DNA of 29,094 nt, taken from the NCBI GenBank assembly GCA_947625365.1, contig CANQNZ010000004.1:1-29094 (forward strand), read 5' to 3'. The position numbers were made by a program, and so were the translations under genes. Origin of the DNA: an uncultured Bacilli bacterium (lineage in GTDB: Bacteria > Bacillota_I > Bacilli_A > RF39 > UBA660). Positions 23,200 to 29,094 of this stretch are shown here, piece after piece (within the stretch, counting starts at the first letter, position 1; every line of letters starts with the position of its first letter). The notes under the pieces are model-generated. The model ran no database searches, was not told where the DNA came from, and worked only from the letters and a program-made list of their open reading frames with translations.

Positions 23200-24873
23200 A
23201 TGGATGAGAAAAAATATATAAAAGCAATAGAAGAATTAAATAAAGAATATTTAGACTACACTCATTCAAAAATATATTTAAAAAATAACCGCAAAAGAAA
23301 AATAAAAAGATACTTAAGAAATTTTGAATATAAGAAAATATTATTGGCAGCGAAAACTTTTGTATATAATAGAATTACGAAAAGTTCGAAAATTACTTTT
23401 CAAAGAGAAGACAAATTTTCTTCTAGAAAAGGAAAGAAAGTTGTCTATACTTGTATTGTTAATAATTATGATAGTCTAAAAAATCCTGTAGTTAGAACTG
23501 AAGATACAGATTATATAGTATTTTCTAATAATGAAAGTGTAGTTATAGATAATAAATACTGGCAATATCGACCTATAAGTGAGCAATTAAAGAAAAAATG
23601 TAATTATAATCCGATTTTAATAAATAGATATATAAAGATGCATCCTCATGAATTGTTCCCTGACTACGACTTAGCTTTATATGTAGATGGTAACATTAGA
23701 GTCATATCAAATATCCAAGATTGTTTTGGATATATAAATGATAAAACAGGTCTTGCGATGCACGAACATGCAAAAAGAAGCGATATATACGAGGAAGCCA
23801 AGGCTTGTATTTGGCTAAATAAAGGCAATAAAAAGAAAATTAAAAATTTAATAAAAGATTATAAACACCAAAATTTCCCTCATGATTTTGGTTTATATCA
23901 AGCAAGCATTATAGCCATCGATTTAAGAAATAAAAATGCGCAGGAAGTGCTAGATGCATGGTATAAGGAATTTGTTAAAAGAGGAACCTTAAGAGACCAA
24001 TTATCATTACCATATGTTTTATGGCAAAAAGGTTATAATTATATAGATATTGGCTGCTTAGGTTCTAATATACATCATAACGTAAAATTTAGAGTAGGTG
24101 AACATAAATATAAAAATAGTAAATTATTTTTTAAAGTAAAAAATCTCAAAAAAAGATTTAAGTGTTTTGGCTTTAAATATACTTGTAATATTTGCCATTC
24201 TAAAGTAAATCACTGGCTAAGCGGAGGAACAAAACATCAGATATTTGAAGATAATCAAATTATTGGAGCTGGTTATAGAAAAAACTATAAATGTCCTGTA
24301 TGTGGAATGAAAGATAAAGATAGATTAGTTTATTATTATATTAATAAGCATACTGATATGTTAAAAAAGGCTAATACTATTTTACATTTTGCTCCAGAAA
24401 AATTAATCTGTAAACAGATAAAAAGAAAATGTAAATTAAATAAAAAATTAAAATATTATAATTGTGATATCAATTCGGACAATGCAGATTTAGTTATGGA
24501 TATTACTAATATTGATTTTCCAGATAATACATTTGATTATATAATATGTAATCATGTTTTAGAACATATAAAAGATGAGAAAAAAGCTCTTTGTGAATTA
24601 AAAAGAGTAATTAAACCAACCGGTAAAATAATTATGACTGTACCAATATGTATTTCTAATGCTCATACTATTGAAGATGATAAAGCTACCAGTCCAGAAG
24701 AAAGAATGAATAAATTTTGTCAAGAAGACCATGTACGCCTTTATGGTAGAGATTTCCCGCAAAGATTAGCAAAATGGGGATTAAAAGTGGAAGAATTTAG
24801 AGTTAATAATCCTAAACTGGAAAGTAAATACGGTTTTTTAGAAAATGGGATTATTTATATTATTAGTAAGTAA
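23200..24873 (+). CDS. DUF616 putative glycosyltransferase (copy 3) fused to a Cys4/methyltransferase domain
   Basis: The 557-residue protein is bifunctional by architecture. Residues 1-300 repeat the DUF616 plan: 'MDEKKYIKAIEELNKEYLDY', 'VVYTCIVNNYDSL', 'LINRYIKMHPHELFP', 'YVDGNIRVISNI' (Asp163), 'GLAMHEHAKRSDIYEEA' and 'RDQLSLPYVLWQKGYN'. Residues from about 325 are a second module. Two CxxC pairs (Cys329/Cys332 and Cys365/Cys368) could bind zinc. A class I SAM methyltransferase follows, with 'ILHFAPEKLI', 'YNCDINSDNADLVMDIT', 'IICNHVLEHIKDEKKAL' (453 onward) and 'EDHVRLYGRDFPQRL'. Stand-alone versions of that module occur in other surface-glycan loci. It may transfer and methylate the same sugar, or cap the chain; this is inference. 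The AGGT ribosome site precedes ATG 23200. Confidence 0.8.
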   Translation: MDEKKYIKAIEELNKEYLDYTHSKIYLKNNRKRKIKRYLRNFEYKKILLAAKTFVYNRITKSSKITFQREDKFSSRKGKKVVYTCIVNNYDSLKNPVVRTEDTDYIVFSNNESVVIDNKYWQYRPISEQLKKKCNYNPILINRYIKMHPHELFPDYDLALYVDGNIRVISNIQDCFGYINDKTGLAMHEHAKRSDIYEEAKACIWLNKGNKKKIKNLIKDYKHQNFPHDFGLYQASIIAIDLRNKNAQEVLDAWYKEFVKRGTLRDQLSLPYVLWQKGYNYIDIGCLGSNIHHNVKFRVGEHKYKNSKLFFKVKNLKKRFKCFGFKYTCNICHSKVNHWLSGGTKHQIFEDNQIIGAGYRKNYKCPVCGMKDKDRLVYYYINKHTDMLKKANTILHFAPEKLICKQIKRKCKLNKKLKYYNCDINSDNADLVMDITNIDFPDNTFDYIICNHVLEHIKDEKKALCELKRVIKPTGKIIMTVPICISNAHTIEDDKATSPEERMNKFCQEDHVRLYGRDFPQRLAKWGLKVEEFRVNNPKLESKYGFLENGIIYIISK

Positions 24874-24885
24874 GGATGATATATA

Positions 24886-25794
24886 ATGACTAAAAAATAT
24901 AATTATATTTATTTAAAAGATAATACAAAAGCTTATTTTTTAAGAAAAATTAAAAATGCTAACTTTCAAGATTATTATATGGTAAACGAAAAAAATCCGT
25001 TATTTAGATGGGTTCGTAAGAAAGCTATCAAAAGTGATTTTTATTGGGGAAAATGGAAAAAGCATGTTAAAGATTATGATTATTTCATTTTAGGAGAAAA
25101 TAGTTTCAACCCTCAATTTACAAGATATATTAAAAAACAAAATCCTAACGCCCGCATTATAATGTTTATTTGGAATGCTATTGTGCCTTGGAATAGTAAT
25201 AAACCTAATTATCAGGCGGCATTTAAAGATAAAAATTTAGATGAAATATGGTCTTTTGACCGAAATGATGCTAAGACATATAACCTACCGTTTAATACTC
25301 AATTTTATTCTAATGAATTTCAAATCGATACTTCAGTAATCGATAATGATATTGTATTTATTGGTAGAGACAAAGGTCGTTTAGAGAAAATAAGAAAGTT
25401 AGAAGAGAAATTTCAGAAAATGGGTTTAAAAACAGATATAAATGTTGTATTAAGAGAAAAAGATTATGTTCCATATGAAAAATATTTAGAAACAGTAGGA
25501 CGTTCTAAAGCCATTTTAAGTGTTATGGCTGGACATCAAGTAGGGTTAGATTTAAGAGCCATGGAGTCAATATTTTTTGAGAAAAAGTATATTACAACAA
25601 ATAAAGATATTGTTAATTATGATTTCTATGACCCTCAAAATATCTTTGTTATTGGTAAAGATAAATGGCAAGACTTTAAAGAGTTTATAAATTCTCCCTA
25701 TAAAAAAATAGATGCAAAAATAGTTAATGGTTATGATTTTCATAACTGGATTAAACGTTTTGGAATAGAAGAATATGTTAAAGATAATAAGTGA
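24886..25794 (+). CDS. Putative glycosyltransferase (CgeB/LPS-biosynthesis-like)
   Basis: The 302-residue soluble protein lacks strong named motifs. Its pattern, 'DIVFIGRDKGRLEKIRKLEE', then 'YEKYLETVGRSKAILSVMAGHQVGLDLRAMESIFF' (pieces: YEKYLETVGRSKAILSVM and GLDLRAMESIFF) and 'KKYITTNKDIVNYDFYDPQN', matches uncharacterised transferases of surface-polysaccharide loci in which a GT-B-like C-terminal half binds the nucleotide sugar. The first half ('YDYFILGENSFNPQFTRYIK') would be the acceptor part. Its GGATGAT ribosome site lies 12 bp from the previous stop. The last 20 bases overlap the start of the ABC permease gene, so expression is tied to export. The glycosyltransferase call rests on context and overall pattern. 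Confidence 0.6.
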   Translation: MTKKYNYIYLKDNTKAYFLRKIKNANFQDYYMVNEKNPLFRWVRKKAIKSDFYWGKWKKHVKDYDYFILGENSFNPQFTRYIKKQNPNARIIMFIWNAIVPWNSNKPNYQAAFKDKNLDEIWSFDRNDAKTYNLPFNTQFYSNEFQIDTSVIDNDIVFIGRDKGRLEKIRKLEEKFQKMGLKTDINVVLREKDYVPYEKYLETVGRSKAILSVMAGHQVGLDLRAMESIFFEKKYITTNKDIVNYDFYDPQNIFVIGKDKWQDFKEFINSPYKKIDAKIVNGYDFHNWIKRFGIEEYVKDNK

Positions 25795-26560
25795 GATAAA
25801 AAAATATTTTCCTTACATTTTATATAGCACAAAATCTAAACTAAAAAGCGAAGTTGCAGGGTCTTATTTAAACTCTTTATGGTGGATTATTAATCCTTTA
25901 TGTATGATGCTTATCTACATGTTTGTCGTTGTGGTTGTTTTTAAAAGCCAAGAGCCTAATTTTCCCATATTTGTATTTGTTGGTCTTACTCTATGGGACT
26001 ACTTTAATCGCATTATTAGCTCGAGTGCAAAACTGATTAAGGGCAATCGTAATATCATTAATAAAGTTTATATACCTAAATATATTCTCTTAATTATTAA
26101 TTCGTTTGTAATGTTATTTAAGTTTTTTATTTCTTTGATTATAATATTTATTTTTATTTTAATATTCAAAATACATATTTCTTTAAAAATATTATTTTTT
26201 ATCCCTATTGTAATTGTTTTATATTTATTTACCTTCGGCGCCGGTATGATTATAATGCATTTTGGGGTATATATGGGTGATTTACATAACATTATTCGCA
26301 TTTTATTAAGATTTATATTTTACTTTTCGGGAGTATTTTATAATTTAGAACTTCGCGTTCCTAGTCCTTATAATAAAATTCTTTTAACTTTTAATCCTAT
26401 AGCATCCTTAATTAATGAAGCACGTAATGTTTTAATTAATAATATTAACCCTAATTTTCTCTTACTTTTAATTTGGGGAGTTATAAGTTTAATATTAACA
26501 GCAATCGGTTTTAAACTTATTCGAAAATATGAAAATAGTTATTCAAAGGTGATGTCATGA
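25775..26560 (+). CDS. Polysaccharide ABC exporter, permease subunit (TagG/Wzm/KpsM-like)
   Basis: The 261-residue membrane protein belongs to the ABC-2 type exporter family, which moves completed lipid-linked glycans or teichoic-acid-like polymers across the membrane. After a basic amphipathic start it has the diagnostic 'AGSYLNSLWWIINPLCMMLI' block, six hydrophobic segments, and 'YFSGVFYNLE' with 'LLTFNPIASLINEARNVL' before the last segments. It overlaps the previous gene by 20 bp, and its stop overlaps the ATPase start (ATGA). The ATG 25775 has only a weak ribosome site, so translation probably depends on coupling. It forms a transporter with the next gene product. Confidence 0.93.
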   Translation: MLKIISEIKKYFPYILYSTKSKLKSEVAGSYLNSLWWIINPLCMMLIYMFVVVVVFKSQEPNFPIFVFVGLTLWDYFNRIISSSAKLIKGNRNIINKVYIPKYILLIINSFVMLFKFFISLIIIFIFILIFKIHISLKILFFIPIVIVLYLFTFGAGMIIMHFGVYMGDLHNIIRILLRFIFYFSGVFYNLELRVPSPYNKILLTFNPIASLINEARNVLINNINPNFLLLLIWGVISLILTAIGFKLIRKYENSYSKVMS

Positions 26561-27300
26561 AAGCTTTGAGTGTTCAAAATGTTGAAGTAAATTATTATAC
26601 TATTAAAGAAGATAATATTAATCGCAAAATATTTAAAAGAGTTAAAAATAAAAAATTTACAGCTTTGTCTAATATTAGCTTCGATATAAAAAAAGGAAGT
26701 GTAGTAGGGATAGTTGGCCCTAATGGTAGTGGCAAATCAACTTTGCTTAAAACTATTGCTAATATTTTTGCTCCTGATAAAGGCAAAATTGAATTATATG
26801 GAAATAAAGTTAATTTATTATCACTAGGTACTGGTTTTGACCCTGAATTAAATGGTTATGAAAATATTTTTCTATCTGGTTTATTACTAGGATTTTCGAA
26901 AAAATTTATTGAGGACAAATTAGAAGAAATAATTGCCTTTTCTGAATTAGGAGAATTTATTTATAATCCTATTAAGACTTACTCTTCTGGTATGTATTCT
27001 AAGTTAGCTTTTTCCATTATGGCTATTTTAGATGCGGACATATTACTTATTGATGAAGTGCTATCTGTAGGAGATATCCACTTTAAAGAAAAAAGCTATA
27101 ATAAAATATTAGAATTAATAAAAGATAAAAAAAGAACAGTTCTAATTGTTTCTCATACTACAAGTACAATTGAAGAACTGTGTGATGAAGTTATTTGGAT
27201 AGATAACGGTCATATAAAAGAAATTGGTAAAACTGATAAAGTTTTAAAAAACTATCGAGATTTTATGAAAACTTTAAAGAACAATTATAACAACAATTGA
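26557..27300 (+). CDS. Polysaccharide ABC exporter, ATP-binding subunit (TagH/Wzt/KpsT-like)
   Basis: The 247-residue ATPase drives the partner permease. It has Walker A 'GPNGSGKST' (Gly54 onward, Lys60), the Q-loop-region 'LLSLGTGFDPELNGYENIFL' typical of polysaccharide exporters, the signature 'YSSGMYSKLAFS', Walker B 'ILLIDEVLSVGD' and the switch histidine in 'IVSHTT'. The protein ends soon after the nucleotide-binding domain. It has neither the C-terminal carbohydrate-binding domain of the long Wzt proteins that read a capped O-antigen end nor the extension of TagH. Start and permease stop overlap as ATGA. It is the last gene of the locus; its 3' end overlaps the convergent gene by 16 bp. 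Confidence 0.95.
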   Translation: MKALSVQNVEVNYYTIKEDNINRKIFKRVKNKKFTALSNISFDIKKGSVVGIVGPNGSGKSTLLKTIANIFAPDKGKIELYGNKVNLLSLGTGFDPELNGYENIFLSGLLLGFSKKFIEDKLEEIIAFSELGEFIYNPIKTYSSGMYSKLAFSIMAILDADILLIDEVLSVGDIHFKEKSYNKILELIKDKKRTVLIVSHTTSTIEELCDEVIWIDNGHIKEIGKTDKVLKNYRDFMKTLKNNYNNN

Positions 27301-28760
27301 TATAATTCATAACTTTCGCCACATATAGATGTGCGTGTTTTATATAGAAACTTTAACTGTTTATTTTTAAGTAACATGTTTTTAAATTCTTCGCTTTCTC
27401 TTGGTGCAAAGATGTAATATAAAGCTTTTGGGGAAGAGAAATGCTCCGTTATATTATTTAACATCTCTTCCGGTTTTAATACCATATTTCTTTCTTCATT
27501 CCAAGTTATAAAGGTATAATTTTGTTTAGTAATAGGGCTCCAAGCCTTTATTTTTTTAGGTAAATAAGGAAGTATTGATTCTATTTTAAAATCAAAAATA
27601 CCTATTATTTCATAATCACCGGATATGTTATTGTTTAAGTATTGAGCCATGTCTTTACTAGAAGAATAATTCTTTTGAATATCTTGCCTTATAGGCTTAA
27701 TAGATAAATAAGATAAATTAATAAAGAAAATTAATAAAATAATAGTTAATATATATTTTGCGGATTTTTTCTTGTTTTCTTTTAAAACAAGCCAGCTACA
27801 GAATATAGCAACATATACGATAACCATTACTCTATGTGGTGAAGCAGGCACGGAATAAGTAAAAATAATCCATTGGAAGGCTATCGCTCCTAAATAAATA
27901 ATAGCTTGCTTTTTGTTATATATTAACAAAACAATAAATAATAAAATTACCATAGTTGTCATAATAAATCCTGTAATAGATTTATACCAGATAGGAGTAT
28001 ATTGATTGGAAAAATAATGCAAAGTATTAAGACCATTTTTAAAAATATAAGGAATATTTAAAGATTTAATAGAAAATACTCCATAGTCAGCATTATTAAC
28101 CATGCCTGCGTGATAAAAAGCAATTACCAAGCCTAGAGCTATTAATACCAAAATAAGACTAATTATAGTATTTTTATTTTTCTTATTTTTAGGAGTTTTA
28201 ATAAACTCTATTATCCAGTCAAGGCAAAGTAAGAGTCCCAATCCTAACATTAAACTATGCGTATTAAATAAAAGAACTAAAAGGAAGCCATATATAAAAG
28301 GATGTTTATTTTTTTGAAAATAATAAATAGCTAATAAAGAAATTATTAAAGGAATTAATGAATAATTACGAGCAATTATAGAATGCTGATATATAAAAGG
28401 AATACTAGTCATTATTAATATTTTAATAGAAATATGAAAAGGGGCTTTTTTTAAAATAAGAAATACTGATGCTCCTATTAATAAAGCCGAAATAATATTC
28501 ATAGTATGATAAGGAAATCCTAATTTAGCAAAGGGGAAAAGGATTAAATACCATAAGCAAGGATGTCCTTCAATTTTAAGCTGCTTTAGCAGGTCTATAA
28601 AAGATAAATCACGGCACATAAGCCAAGCTTGCGCTTCATCACGCCAATTTTCATGAAAAAAAGTTAAACAGATAAGAAAAGCAGTATAAAAGATAGATAT
28701 AATAGATATCCAAATAGTTCTTTTATGTTTTTGATAAAATTGTTTTAAATTTTCTTTCAT
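27285..28760 (-). CDS. GT-C family membrane glycosyltransferase
   Basis: The 491-residue protein has about eleven membrane segments. After the first comes the outer-loop 'HENWRDEAQAWLM' (Arg40, Asp41, Glu42), a clear GT-C catalytic signature of a Gram-positive group that uses polyprenyl-phosphate sugars on the outer face. 'GHPCLWYLILFPFAKLGFPY' and 'HSIIARNYSLIPLIISLLAI' follow in the usual order. The last 110 residues form a soluble extracytoplasmic domain. It lies convergent to the exporter operon and overlaps it by 16 bp, with no evident terminator between them. It may decorate the exported polymer or lipid. The initiation ATG 28758-28760 has a weak AGAAAGAT ribosome site. Confidence 0.85.
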   Translation of the reverse strand: MKENLKQFYQKHKRTIWISIISIFYTAFLICLTFFHENWRDEAQAWLMCRDLSFIDLLKQLKIEGHPCLWYLILFPFAKLGFPYHTMNIISALLIGASVFLILKKAPFHISIKILIMTSIPFIYQHSIIARNYSLIPLIISLLAIYYFQKNKHPFIYGFLLVLLFNTHSLMLGLGLLLCLDWIIEFIKTPKNKKNKNTIISLILVLIALGLVIAFYHAGMVNNADYGVFSIKSLNIPYIFKNGLNTLHYFSNQYTPIWYKSITGFIMTTMVILLFIVLLIYNKKQAIIYLGAIAFQWIIFTYSVPASPHRVMVIVYVAIFCSWLVLKENKKKSAKYILTIILLIFFINLSYLSIKPIRQDIQKNYSSSKDMAQYLNNNISGDYEIIGIFDFKIESILPYLPKKIKAWSPITKQNYTFITWNEERNMVLKPEEMLNNITEHFSSPKALYYIFAPRESEEFKNMLLKNKQLKFLYKTRTSICGESYELYQLLL

Positions 28761-28857
28761 AATCTAATAAATCTTTCTATTTATAATTTTACCAAATATT
28801 TTCCTAAATTAATATGAGTAAAATGTCAAGTTTTTTGGGGTAGGCCAAAAATAGCGG

Positions 28858-28895
28858 CAATATTTGACCAAAATGGAAAATATTGATAATATAAT
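28858..28895 (+). promoter_or_regulatory. Dyad and possible promoter before the right-edge gene
   Basis: CAATATTT (28858-28865) and AAATATTG (28878-28885) form an 8-bp inverted repeat around a TTGACC (28864-28869). TATAAT follows at 28890-28895, but the spacer is 20 bp (or 15 to the alternative GATAAT 28885-28890), so the promoter call is weak. The rest of the 195-bp divergent gap (28761-28955) shows no gene. Confidence 0.35.
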
Positions 28896-28955
28896 ACACA
28901 AAAGAAGAGCTAGAATAACATATTAAAATAGGGGTATTAGAAAGGAAGCAAAAAA

Positions 28956-29094
28956 ATGAAAGCAAAGAACAATAATAGAATTGTTTTTATAACGCTTGGT
29001 GCTGCAGCAGGTGCGGTAATTGGAGGAATAATTTGGGCGTTTATGCGCGTTATGAACTTGCTAAAAAACTTATTTGGGGTTATATTCCGGATGC
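28956..29094 (+). CDS. Putative ClC-type chloride channel, N-terminal fragment
   Basis: ATG 28956 follows an AAAGGAAG ribosome site and the frame remains open to the right edge. The first 30 or so residues are basic, then a Gly/Ala-rich membrane segment ('GAAAGAVIGGIIWAFMRVMN') that resembles the start of voltage-gated ClC-family channels of Bacillota. The expected continuation 'LxxxLIWxxIP' is found in the next frame from 29060 (LAKKLIWGYIPDA-like), not in the annotated frame (LLKNLFGVIFRM). A one-base deletion near 29060 is therefore suspected, so this may be a broken gene or a sequence error. The family call is tentative because the rest lies outside. Confidence 0.45.
   Translation, partial: MKAKNNNRIVFITLGAAAGAVIGGIIWAFMRVMNLLKNLFGVIFRM

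Overview
This is strongly AT-rich bacterial DNA read with the standard code: TGA, TAA and TAG all end genes and Trp is TGG. Ribosome binding sites are strong, either AGGAGG or the downstream part of the same complement (GGTGAT or GGATGAT). CIRCE/HrcA heat-shock operators, an anaerobic pyruvate formate-lyase, a 3D-domain cell-wall protein, a TagG/TagH- or Wzm/Wzt-like exporter and a variant sortase signal together suggest an anaerobic low-GC Bacillota or Bacilli/Erysipelotrichia/RF39-like, gut-type lineage. The lineage is an inference; no rRNA or tRNA gene is present to fix it.

Positions 1-11.8 kb hold housekeeping and accessory genes. They run from the tail of a 3D-domain protein with its terminator, to pflB-pflA with a coupled 50-aa ORF. 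A complete IS1182-family element with perfect 36-bp ends and TTAA duplications sits exactly at that small ORF's stop codon. Next is a secreted beta-helix-like surface protein whose promoter has a G9 tract between a perfect -35 and a perfect -10, behind three 24-bp repeats. A TPR protein follows, then htpG with two CIRCE-like elements around a consensus promoter, an ORF6N-domain gene with a PLD-like tail, and rsmA.

Positions 11.83-27.3 kb form one co-directional surface-polysaccharide locus. It holds an O-antigen ligase/polymerase-like membrane protein, two GT4 glycosyltransferases, a short nucleotide-sugar dehydrogenase, a 16-aa leader ORF and an 872-aa fusion of a GT-C-like membrane domain to a methyltransferase. 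It continues with three paralogous DUF616 (TOD1/MUCI70-like) putative glycosyltransferases, the third fused to a Cys4 plus methyltransferase module. A TviB/TviC-like dehydrogenase and epimerase pair, predicted to make UDP-GalNAcA, lies between them. The locus ends with another putative glycosyltransferase and a two-gene ABC exporter. A convergent GT-C membrane glycosyltransferase closes it.

A likely division of labour is as follows. The dehydrogenases and epimerase supply acidic sugars. The GT4, DUF616 and 24.9-kb enzymes build a chain on the cytoplasmic side. The methyltransferase domains may modify or cap it, the ABC pair exports it, and the membrane-embedded ligase and GT-C enzymes act on the outer face. 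At the right edge, after a regulatory-looking divergent spacer, the first codons of a putative ClC-type chloride channel appear, with a suspected frameshift.

I saw no CRISPR array, tRNA, rRNA, prophage or origin. The longest gene-free stretches are about 200 bp (5187-5397, 6778-6981, 28761-28955); what they hold is listed as features.
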